A stretch of 64,000 nt of DNA from Papilionanthe hookeriana x Papilionanthe teres (lineage: Eukaryota > Streptophyta > Magnoliopsida > Asparagales > Orchidaceae). The notes under the pieces were generated by a model. It was given only the letters and a program-made list of their open reading frames with translations. It did no database searches and was not told the DNA's origin. Shown here in pieces: positions 25,560 to 36,002 of the stretch (its first letter is position 1; each line of letters starts with the position of its first letter). The position numbers and the translations under genes are program-made. The stretch lies in NCBI GenBank assembly GCA_022702705.1, contig CM040424.1:75271452-75335451 (forward strand), written 5' to 3'.

Positions 25560-25870
25560 AATCCTGTCTCGCTTAGAGCGCATGCATATTTATTTGTTGC
25601 GACAATACCTCAAAACATCCGATCTAACTTCTCCTCGAACTCGGGTTCTACTCCATAAAATTTGAATTTCTTCGTTGCAGGCACCACCTACAAAAAATCA
25701 TCAAACACTTCAATTATGCTGAAAAAAATTGACATGACATAAATTATACGGAATGCAAAATTCCTCACCGTAAGTCTTTCTGTCCACTACTCCTCCGGAG
25801 CATCAATTGTTCGTTTCACCGGATCTCAACCCAAACCCGTTGATCCTCATTTCAAATCCTTCCAAAATTT
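25560..25870 (-). pseudogene. Myb/SANT-type ORF partner of the Harbinger element (fragment)
   Basis: The minus strand reads ATKKFKFYGVEPEFEEKLDR, then a MF and GIVATNKYACA-like run, matching the C-terminal part of the Myb/SANT-like ORF that accompanies PIF/Harbinger transposases. It lies upstream of the transposase on the same strand, which fits an element carrying both ORFs. The DNA-binding half is not clearly visible. Confidence 0.6.
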
Positions 25871-27115
25871 TCAATCTTTCTTGAGTTGTTCTCACTTGTT
25901 CTTCAGTTGCAGTCTATTATACTCCCTACCCGTACATTTCTTGAACTTTTTTATAATTATTTGTCTTTATTCTTATTAGTTATTTTATTACTATGATAAA
26001 ACAAAACATTGAAAGAGAACAATAACACAATTTAGTAAATTGTTATTCACTATTAGCATTATAACTGGCACAATAAAGAAGAGATAACAATAAAATAATT
26101 ATGTTTATTGTATCAGATTGACTAAAAGAAACAATTTAAAAAACAAAATAAGGACAAAACAATTTACATGGTTTAGTCAAACTGACCTACATTCACGGGA
26201 AATGGATCAAATATTTTGATTAAGACAATAAAAAAGAATATACATAGCTTACAATCAACAATGACTCCTTGTCATAACCGACAGATGAAAGAACTAAAAA
26301 AACTGTTAGGGCATTTTTATACATACCATCTAATTTGACTACATACAATATAATAAAAGAAGATTATGAAGTAGGAATTAAATTTTTTTCTTTTTAAAGA
26401 AGTTAGATAATGCCTTCCATGTAGCTGCAAGAATATGGAAAATTGGATCAAGAAAGTTAGCCAAACATAACATTAGTAGCTCTTCCCATAAGCAAAATGT
26501 AGAAGTTTACCCCTAAAGAGACTAAAAAGTGGCAACTAATGAGTGATATGCCTAAAGGAGTAAACTGAAACATTTTGTTGGTTGCCTCTAATCCACACAA
26601 AAAACATATGTACTGAACTTCTTTCCAAAATCAATTTGAAAATTGCATAATTCAATAAAAATAGAATATTTTTATCAGAAATACAAAAAAAATTGTCTCT
26701 AATCCACCCATTCATAGATTATCGTTATCAGGAATACAAAATAAAAGAGAACAGAGGTTATTCCTGAACTTTGATGGGAAGTTTAATAAACAGTACAATT
26801 ATCCCGACAATTTTTATTTACTGTTAGATACAGTTGACAGTGAATATGAAAAGAATATATAGTAAAAGAACATCCACATTAAAAAATGATCTCAGAAATT
26901 AACCTAAATGCATTATATCACACTTAAATCCAATCTCACTTTGGTTAGATGATTTTATATATTGATCGGGACTTATTCATTATTTCATTTAATAGAGTGC
27001 GGTGCAACGATCGGGAGTTGCTTATTTCCTCATCAAACAATTTCAAGTATTCATTAGCAAATATGATCTTTTACATAAAAGAAGGCACTTTTTTGTTATA
27101 ACAGAAGCAATCTAA
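25871..27115. other. AT-rich insertion sequence
   Basis: No ORF or repeat is recognisable. It lies between the minus-strand Harbinger ORFs and the plus-strand gypsy remnant, and I cannot place either element's boundary in it. Confidence 0.4.
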
Positions 27116-27119
27116 AAGT

Positions 27120-28535
27120 AAAGACAATACCCTTTGGGTACTGAATTCTTCGTCAGGACATATCATAAGAGTTTGGGAGAGCTAACAATTCAGATCTTAC
27201 AAAATATAGATCAACACTTTTACCTCCAAGTACTCTTAGGCTTCAATTTTTATATAGAATATAAACCTAAGAAATCCAATGTTGTTAGCAACATGCATTC
27301 TAGACTCCCAGAAGATTAACAAACAAAAAAAAAATTATGATGACCAAAATTGACTCGCTACTTAGCATTCATAACAATATGGCTTGTGGCTCTAATTCAA
27401 CAACTGTCGGCAAAAATACTTTATGCACAAGATTTACTCAATGTAAAACATAAAATGGAAAAATATGATTTTCCCTCTAAGGATTACACATGTAAAGATG
27501 GCTTATTATACTTAAAAAATAGAATTTACATTAAAATATCTTCTAAGTCTAATGAAAAAATACTAGAGGAACTTCATGCAACACTGCAAGTGGGAAATGA
27601 AAGTATCTTAAAAACTCTTAAAGCACATCAACGAATTTCTATTAGCCTCACATGCTTCAAGATGTCTATGTTTTTGTAAGAAAATGTCAAAATTGTCAAG
27701 AATTCAAGTCATATATACTTCCACCAATAGGATTATCATCACCACTTACAATTTCAGCTCATGTTTGGGGAGACATTTCCATGAATTTTATAACAGGTTT
27801 GTCAAATTCTAATTGACATACCACAATTTTAATTTCAAGTCATTATTTCACTCAATATGCTCATTTTAGTGCTTTATCCTCAAGCTATAAAGCAGTTAAG
27901 ACTTCCGATTATTCTCATATATGGTCATTTGTCTTCATGGCTTTTCAAAAACCATTATTTCAGATAAAGAAAACATTTTTCTAAATAGTTTTTCACGAAT
28001 ATCTTTTTGCAATCAGTGGCATAATATCACTTTATAGCACACAATAGCACCTACGAACCAATAGACAAATATAAATTTTAAACTCTTATTTGGAGCAATA
28101 TTTGAGAGCTTACACATCTAAGAAATCAAAATCGTGATCTAAATACTTTATCTAGGCAAAGTTATGTTACAAAACTAGCAGTCAATCAACAATACAAATG
28201 ATTCCCTGTCAATCAACATATGGCAAACCACCTACTACCATTCCCTCATATATACAAAGTACCTCACCAATCGATAGCTTGGAAACATCACTCACACACC
28301 GTAACATTCTACATTTAAAATGCATCAACAAAATACATAAAAAGCTCGGCTTAGAATGAAAATAATGGCAGATCATCATGAATGATATGTCACACTTGTA
28401 GAAGCTGATTGAGTTATGGTCAAACTATGATCGAGTCAACAGATATCTCTAGCTCACAAACATAACGACCAACTAGCCAAGAAATTCTATGACCCCTTTT
28501 GTATTTTAGAGAAATCCCAATATTGAATCGTCCAA
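27120..28535 (+). pseudogene. Ty3/gypsy pol remnant (RNase H end, integrase, C-terminal region)
   Basis: 27134-27319 reads FFVRTYHKSLGEL, LLGFNFYIEYKPKKSNVVSN, the end of gypsy RNase H. 27350-27760 covers the integrase zinc-binding region (KILEELHATLQVGN, then FVRKCQNCQEF). Near 27760-27860 is WGDISMNFITGLSNSN and then SSHYFTQYAHFSALSSSYKA. Near 28180-28260 is SQSTIQMIP, STYGKPPTTIPSYI, and near 28450-28510 HNDQLAKKFYDPFCILEK, typical of the chromovirus-type integrase C-terminus. Stops and frameshifts are frequent. RT, gag and LTRs were not found beside it. Confidence 0.82.
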
Positions 28536-28923
28536 TGCTAACAGGGTGGCTACGGTCGTCACTTTGAAGTTTAATTATTACATTTATACCACCCAGATTT
28601 TTCATATCGCGTAGAAATAGTAAAATACCATTGTTTTCTATTTCAATTTAAAATTAAAAAGTGTGGTTTAGATGTTAATATGTAATTACATAAAAGACGA
28701 TTGAGTTGGGTATGTCTGTCAATCTTCCTCTATGTTATTGTGGCATTTGGCTGTACGCATCTCTGCTGCTTATAATAAATAAATGTTTGGACTTTCGTGC
28801 CCGTTGCAATTTTCTATATTAAATAAAAAAAAAAAGCAAAGGGTGTAAAATGTAAACAATTTCCAATATAAAAGTTTTGGCCCATTGGTCTTTAAGTACG
28901 GCTGCCCTTATACTTAAAATTTA

Positions 28924-29214
28924 GGGTGCGTTTGAGACAGTTTATTTAGTGCGGTAGCGTTTTGAAAATATATCTGGTCTGTTTGGCTAAATTGCGTTTT
29001 GGCAGCTTGTGTTTTTTCAAAACGCTGAAAACAATGTTTTCACGCCGCACCTACTTAAGTGCCGTGGAAGTTTTCTGGCTGCGGTCTGACTTTTCCAAAA
29101 AAAATAAAATTTTATAATAGCCACCGCACATAGCTTATCAACGAATTATTTTTAATCCGCTTATCAGCAGATTATTCAATAAGCTACAGGCTTGCAGCTG
29201 CCCCAAACAGACCA
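28924..29214. mobile_element. Tourist-like MITE (PIF/Harbinger)
   Basis: This 291-bp element starts GGGTGCGTTTGAGACAG and ends GCTGCCCCAAACAGACCA, imperfect inverted ends of the GG..TGTTTGG type. TTA occurs on both sides (28921-28923 and 29215-29217), the target preferred by Harbinger elements. It has no coding content. It is present in duplication copy B and absent from copy A. Confidence 0.72.
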
Positions 29215-30193
29215 TTAAATCTTAAATTTGATATTTCATAAATTTGCAGAATTTATGCTTTTTGCATGGAGAGTTTTATTCTCAAAATTTATGGGGGGAA
29301 ATATAATTTTATAAAAATAAAATTTAGTAGTAATTTAGTGTGATCGAGCGCTTGTAAATATATAATTTAACTATTTGTTTTTGATGTGTCTGATTTTTTT
29401 TTACATAAATATAAAATAAATCCAATGAAAATAGTATGTGTGGCTTTTGCGACAATGAATTCATTACTAAATTTATTATCTATAATATATTATTTTTTAA
29501 ATTTAATTTGGGGCCAACTTTTATAAGTTTTATTTCATGATGATTTTTATTTTATAATGAGAATTTTGTATTGTCAAGATATTGTATTATTGAATATTAT
29601 TAGCTTAGAGGATTTTTATTTATAACGTAGAATTTGAATTTGTTTTGTGAGATATGCTCAAAGAATAGGGTGGTGGGAACGGTGTGGGAGAGGAAGAAAG
29701 AGTGTGTGATAGAGAGAATGAGAGAGTGCATTATGACTTACTCCTTCATAGCAAACTCGGGTATTCTCGGGCTCTTGCGATCTATTTTATATATTGAAAG
29801 TGGAGGTTACAAGGAAGAATGAGAGAGAAACTCCCAACAAAAGAAGGGTCTAGCAAGAAGAGTCTGTGATACATGTCATGACCCCTTTGTTTATACAAAA
29901 TATAATATTAAGGTATTTTTGCATGTTGGATATTTTGCTCAGCAAGCAAGTCATTGGGTTGGCCGACTAAACTGGTTTCGGTCAACCTTAGTTTGTGCAT
30001 TGATCGGCTTTCTTTATGGGAAGTCAGTCAATTCTCGAGAAGGATGGTTGGTTGGCTTTTTTGGCATCCGGTAAGTTTGTCTAATTGTTGCTCTTTGGTG
30101 ACCTTTGGGGGAGATGCTAAGGTAGTTTTGCGTTGAAAACATCGGCAGGAAGGTGAGCAGAGAAAGTCGCATGAGAAGCAACCTACCAAGCGG

Positions 30194-30900
30194 ATGAAGA
30201 TTTACGAGCTATTGGAGCAAGAGGAGTCATATGATTCGATCCGGGAGGATCTAGAGAAGTGCCTACTCAATGCTGGGAGGGAGCTGGATGGTTCTGCGAT
30301 TGGTCCACCAACTAAGGGTCCCGTTGAGATCTCGAGATGGCCTAAAACTACTAGTGGTCCTCAATTGACTGAAGTACCAAGAATTAGAGGAGGTCACCAG
30401 CCAGTCGGGAAGAAAGGAGCTGTTGATAATCTTCCACAGCTAAACCGAAGAAACTTGGTTCAAAAGGATTATGAGTATCTATTTGCATTTTTATCTTAGG
30501 ATTTTCTTAGATTTTTTCCTTCTTTCTTATTAATTTTTATCTTTTAAAATAGATGAGGACGCCTGTATCGTGGGTTTGCCTCTTGTTGGTGATGGCTGTG
30601 ATCAAGCTGTGGTGGTGGTTCCCATGCTCCAAGTATCGGTCGGTGACGAGGAGAACTTAGTCAACCGTCTGGCTGTCCCCTTTAACATCCGTGAGGAAGT
30701 GATTGAGGGAAGTGAGGACTTCTCGGGCACATTGATTTATTGCCTGGACAAAGTGAAGGTCACCCTAGCACGAATGGTTGGAGCTCGACAATAGGTAGAT
30801 GTCTGCAAAGTGTTGATTCGGCTGGAGGAGATGCAAGGGGTGACATCTATTCTTTCCCGTGAAGTGTCTGAAGTTTGAGAGGAAGCTTTTGTGCTGAGAG
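30194..30900 (+). pseudogene. Unrecognised ORF pair, probably retroelement-derived
   Basis: A 101-codon ORF (30194-30499) is followed by 30570-30794 (VSVGDEENLVNRLAVPFNIR and more) and by an interrupted continuation to about 30900. The better-than-random composition and acidic, Gln/Glu-rich content suggest former coding sequence, but I know no domain match. It starts just past the right end of the segmental duplication. A retroelement gag or extra ORF is the likeliest origin; this is inference only. Confidence 0.3.
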
Positions 30901-31156
30901 CCTACTCTGAGGTCGATCAAGCGAATCAGTTCAAGCTCGGTGGCCAGATGTTATGTAGAAGATTGTTTAAGAAAAGTATAATCTTTGTTTAGCCGGCCGA
31001 AGGTCAAATTGTGAATTAGTTTTTGTCGGAAGAAATGAATGCAACTCTTTTTTTTTTTAAATAAAAGTTTTTTTTTATTTTATTTTCTTCTTGATTTCTT
31101 TGTTGATGTGAAGTTTTCTCTCAAAATCTTCATGAGATGTTTCATCTTCCATTGTA

Positions 31157-33240
31157 TCCCTATAAATAGGGATTGAAGTGTTCATTTGCACGTTCTTTGT
31201 CATTTTCTCCAGGCTTCTATCATTCGGTTTTCTTTTCTTTAGTTCGACCTTTCCATTTGTTTTCTGATGGCTCCAAAGTGTACTCCTTAAACTTTCAAAC
31301 TAGTAGATATGACCGAGTGATCAGTTATGTCTCCATAAGAGGTGGTTTTTGTGGATGAGGCATTTATTTTTTACTCAACTATCAAGTTTTGGGCTGATCT
31401 CTCGAATCATGGGTCATCGATAAGTTTAATGATGAGTTGGTTATTTACAAAGATCGGTTGAGTTATGGATTGCGACTGGCTTTCTTTCAGGAGCTTCAGT
31501 GATATTCAACAAATACGACATTATTTCGGTGCAGATAACAGAACTCTATTGCGGTTATAATGACCTACGTGGTCTTATATCGGTGAAAAGAGAATTCATT
31601 GTCCACTGACTAGTTTAGCCATATGATCTCCTTCTGGTGGAGGCTGATGGGTATGCACAGTTTGGCACAGTCAGTCGGTTCCAGTTCTCGGGTATGGAAT
31701 ACAAAGTAAGAGTCTGGAAGTTCAAGTTATTCAATGCCTCATCCACTTCGAACTAGGGTATTAGGCTTGTTCTGACGGGGGGTGCCTTTAAGAGAAATAT
31801 GGGGGTGGACTATTCTCGAATCAAGGGAACTAGAATAAATAAACAGCTTCTATCAGTTTCCTAATATATAGATCCGACGACTGTTAACAAAGTTTTATTT
31901 TATAGGGAGTTTAGTCGAATGATGACAGAGTTGTGGGCCGCCTTTGATGTAGAGGAATTTATGTGAGAGGCTATTGCTACTCAAATGACTGGAGAAGAAA
32001 GAAAAAGTTGAGGCCCAGGTGAAGATAGTTTATGCACAAAAAATTGTGGGAACCGTTGAAACGTCTATGGAACCTTAAGGCGACAGAGCCAATACTGTAG
32101 GTTCAAAAAAAGAAAATTCTTTACTTTGCAACTACATTGGTCGTCCAAAGAATCTACAATTGAGAAAAAAAAAATTATAGAAAGGATACCCACAGATTTC
32201 ACTGACGTTTGTTTGTTGGGTGCAGCTCTTTTGGGCGTGGGTCAGTGAGAACCCAGAGAGCCATGCAGTCACTCATAAGAGAGCCAAGTTGAGGAAGAAG
32301 CCTCTGAGGGAAGGGTGAGAAAATGGTAAGCTTCCCCTTGTCCGGTTGTTAAATATATTGGGTTGTATGTTAAGAGTGAGGCTAGCTGTATCACTTTTAT
32401 CACATGGACTGAGTGAGAGATTGATCCGAAGGCAACGTCCCCGGAGGGGGTGCATTGTCAGGAAGAGAAAGAGCCTATCTCTGAGTCAACTCCTCCACTT
32501 CCTCCCTCTTATCAGATGAAGATGAAAGGTTCCCCAGTGGACCGAGTTCCCTCTCAAAGCAAGGGGGCACAAATATGGAACAGCTTTGACCATCAGTACA
32601 CCACAATCGACGAGGAGGTGGATTAATATGATGGTTCGCTATCGACCAAAGTTTTCTTGTTAGCTTTTGTGGAAGTGATCTGGCCCCGAAACTTCCCCAA
32701 GTATTTCAGTGCATTTGAGCATCCCAAGCACTATCGAAAGACATGACACTACCACCTCAAGGCATGGGAAGCTTCCAACATTCAGTAGATGGCTCTTGAT
32801 CGAGCGAAGATGAAATGGGTTACTGTCTTAGAGATGGTCGAGATTTTGGCGATGCTTGTCAAGAAGGCAGATAAGCAGGCCATGATAGTTGAATAGAAGT
32901 TGGAAGTGGCGAAAGAGGATATTGCTATTATGTCAGAACTTCTATCAATCACCCAAAAATAAAATAAGGAGCTTAAGGCAAAATTGACGATCATCAACAT
33001 TGAAGAGAAGTTTTTTGAAATGTTCCTTCTCATTTAAAACAAGAGAATATTATGAGAGAGCAGCTTTGGGTCGGCAGTGTCATAGTGATCTGCCAATTTA
33101 TTTGGTCGAGTCTTCTGAACCCCAAGTTTGTTGTGTTGTATACCAATTATGAGGGATCTTAAAGAGACGATTGTATGTTAGAAGTGATGGAGGGTCTTCT
33201 ACTATGAACTCCAGTTGGCCTCCTGGGACATAACATTTTC
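31157..33240 (+). pseudogene. Degenerate ORF region with its own TATA box, retroelement extra-ORF-like
   Basis: CCCTATAAATAGGG at 31157-31170 is a good TATA box, and an ATG (MAPKCTP, about 31267) follows at the right distance. Interrupted frames run on to about 33240, among them LSYGLRLAFFQEL near 31455 and DGYAQFGTVSRF near 31645. Near 32790-33010 is a heptad-like coiled-coil stretch (RAKMKWVTVLEMVEILAM, KKADKQAMIVE, KELKAKLTI). The order of a globular N-terminal part then a coiled coil, plus the GLR motif, weakly resembles the plant 'putative gypsy-type transposon' ORF seen antisense in the Tat element at 57.3-59.5 kb. Many stops make it non-functional. Confidence 0.4.
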
Positions 33241-33669
33241 TAGCAATAATTTGTAAAGATATATATTGTGTATATTTTTATATTTTAAATTGAACGAAGC
33301 TTTCAGTCTGTTTTTGTATACCATTATTTTTTTTTTTGTTATTTTACCGTTATCACGCTATATTTTTGTAATAATTGCTTTGGTGATGAATGTTGGTATT
33401 GGTTGATGGCTCAAATATTTGGCTCAAAGACCGTTATCACACCCGCAGTTAAAACAAGCCCAACGTTGAGACGAGCTGTTTCGTATTACATGTGCCACTC
33501 AATATTTGAGGAAGAGTTAATTGCATGAGTTATGTGAAGTAACTGTCGAATTCTCTTGTGACAGTGAATCTAATTTCTATGTTGTTGTTTTGACCCTCAA
33601 TTAGTCACTAAGGCAAGTGACACTCTTGTAAATTCCTCGTACTTTAAGCCTCTATTGTTTAGGCATCAT

Positions 33670-33960
33670 CTATTATAATAGATGAGGAGAGGGGAGGCTT
33701 AGAGATTCTAGAGAAAGACATGTGGAGAGAAGCAAGCCACATGACTCTAGAGGGTGCCACCTCATTATGGAAGACCCTAGAAGAAGACATGTGGAGGTCA
33801 TGTGATGGAAGGAGGACATGTGGAAACCATGCGATGGAGGACTATAAATGGGGGACATGTGGAAGGACATGTGGAAGCAATGCGATTCTCAAAGGTTTCA
33901 CCTCATCTATAAAATATAATATTATAATGTAATCTAATCTACTATAAATAGATGAGAGGA
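33670..33960. repeat. Minisatellite-like region with GACATGTGGA units
   Basis: GACATGTGGA or a near variant recurs at about 33718, 33784, 33813, 33854 and 33867. The block is bracketed by direct repeats, ATAGATGAGGAGAGGGGAGG near 33679 and ATAGATGAGAGGAGGGGAGG near 33948. The flanking repeats could be short LTR-like ends or slippage products. Confidence 0.6.
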
Positions 33961-34330
33961 GGGGAGGCCTTGGTGTGAGTTTTGTAAGAGTGAAAAGAAC
34001 TCAAGGAGTGGGGGTTAGCTTGTTAAGGGTGAGGAGAGCATCTTGGAGGTCTTGCCATGGAAGATGAGGGCTCATCTATGTAAAGCTAAGTACTCTTTTT
34101 GTTTCTCGCCTTAGTGAATTATTTCGATTCCCTCCCGTGGATGTAGATCAAAAGACCGAACCACGTAATCTTCTTGTGTTCTTGTGGTTGCATTTCTTTG
34201 TGTTGTTTTTCCTCTCTCTTGCAAGTAATTTATCCAAGCAATTTTTCCCACAACATATGTAAATAATTTAGGTAATCCGGAGACGAACCCTGAATTATTA
34301 AATTCGACAGGTTTAATTGCGAGATCACTT
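33961..34330 (+). repeat. Retroelement LTR-like fragment
   Basis: It contains the CCCGTGGATGTAGATC ... GACCGAACCACGTAA segment shared with 16.2 kb, preceded by GTAAGCTAAGT-like and T-rich sequence as in many copia LTR R/U5 regions. No second LTR or coding part was found. Confidence 0.4.
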
Positions 34331-35544
34331 GCAACTGCAGAAATTTGAAATGATGGGTTGCTTTGCACTCACTCTCTACACGTTATTCATGCGGTAAATG
34401 TACAAAGATTCCTGATAAATATTTCTTATTGCGACGGTACGTGAAAGTAAATAAAGACATCTATGATAGTTTTGGATATAAACATCTGAACAACTTCCAA
34501 ATGTAAAAGTGAGCCCTCATCTTATTTCCTTGAATTTGGACCATTAGATTTGTCTTGATATTTGTACTAATATATTTTTGGTGCACATATATGTCCATTA
34601 TTTATAATCCTATTTTATTTTACTTTTTTTTCATTATTTTTTATTGCAATTATATAATCTATTGTAACTAATTCAAATTTCAAAGAAATATAGTTATTTG
34701 CCATTTTTATTTTTTAAATACATCTATGTTATTAAAAGTATTATATAATAATATAAATTCTATTAAAACCCCTACCATGCAATTTATTATCATATGAAAG
34801 TAATTTTTATTCTTTTTTGGGTATGTATTATAATAGTCTGTTCATTGCTTCTCAATATTTCTAATTAGGGCAAAAAAAAAAAAAAAAAAAGAAAAAAAAA
34901 ATTTACATTCATACCACTCAAATCAAATTTATTTACATATGGCCTTATAAATTTTAGTTATTACAAACAAAAACACCTTAGGTATGAAAGGTAAAATGCT
35001 CATATTTTTGATATTGTATGAAAGATTTGAGTGGTATAAATGAAAAAAATAAAATTGATATGTTAGATATGCAAACACGTTAGACTATAAACTTTACATA
35101 CGATTTAGATGACATGTATTTAAATTCCTCTATTTTGGGGAAAAAATATTACACCAGGAGTCTTGATTAAGCATTGTATCAGGACTCAAATTACAATGCG
35201 TCACATCACGTGTATGATCTGACCCCACTGAATAAAAAATTAAGTAGTTTAATATATGATAAGACCGGACCTTACACGTGGCTCATTGTGATTAGTCCCG
35301 ATACAAAACTCATCAGGACTTTTGATGTAATATTTTTTTCCTATTTTGAGTCTTTTATTTTAATTTTGTTAATATCTTACCTTGAAATAAAATATATTTG
35401 ATACATTATAAATTATTCTAAGAAATTCTTAAAAAAATTTTAAATATTTTTAAAATAGCTTATTTTATTTAAAAAACAAAATGTATTTGAGTAAATATTA
35501 TCTGAAACTTAAATTGCTGTCAGCACCTTTCTCTACATGGAAAA
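34331..35544. other. AT-rich intergenic stretch with poly(A) runs
   Basis: It contains a long A-rich run near 34870-34900. I see no gene, and the 75-codon ORF at 35174-35401 has no recognisable domain. Confidence 0.5.
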
Positions 35545-35957
35545 CTATTACATCCAGACTACGCACGTAGAGGTACGTGTGAAGCCCAATCTACGGGAGA
35601 CATGTGGAAACCCGCAATAACGCGCAATAACACAGGAATAACACGAAGAAATATTCCTCGTGTTACTCCGCGGTTAGCGGTGTTTTGGGCGGAATAACAC
35701 AGGGAATATTCTTCGTGTTATTCCCGTGTTATTCCACGTTATTGCAGTAGAATTATAATACCGAGAATATTCTCCCATATTATTTTGTGTTATTCTCGTG
35801 TTATTCCGCATATTATTGATGTATATTTATAGTAGTGTTACAATAACACCACAATAATACAGAATAATATTGGAATAACATGATTAGCTTAGAACAGCGC
35901 TGACCGCGGTTATTCTGTGTTATCGCGGGATTACAAGTGTATCGGATGTAATATTTT
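35545..35957. mobile_element. Foldback MITE in the FKBP15 promoter
   Basis: Ends are inverted: CTATTACATCC on the left and GGATGTAATATT on the right. The interior is packed with GTGTTATTCC and its complement GGAATAACAC in both orientations (for example near 35632, 35693, 35725 and 35870), so the element can fold on itself. Its right end is about 45 bases upstream of the FKBP15 start codon. Target duplication is unclear. Confidence 0.62.
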
Positions 35958-36002
35958 CTCTCTCTACGGGCAGTAGCCCTCAGTAGATCCGAGTGGGGGA
36001 TA

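Larger units (their letters stand above)
17831..30181 (+). repeat. Segmental duplication, copy B (carries GH17 gene 2), expanded by insertions
   Basis: It is collinear with 7843-12229. The extra length comes mainly from 21919-28565 (starting one base after the GH17 stop codon), which holds Harbinger and gypsy remnants, and from 28835-29615, which holds a Tourist-like MITE and AT-rich sequence. Homology ends near 30181. Confidence 0.78.

Noticed and set aside
35632..35880. GTGTTATTCC/GGAATAACAC repeats read as a CRISPR-like or satellite array
   Set aside because: The motifs occur in both orientations inside inverted ends at irregular spacing, as in a foldback MITE; a CRISPR array is not expected in plant nuclear DNA.
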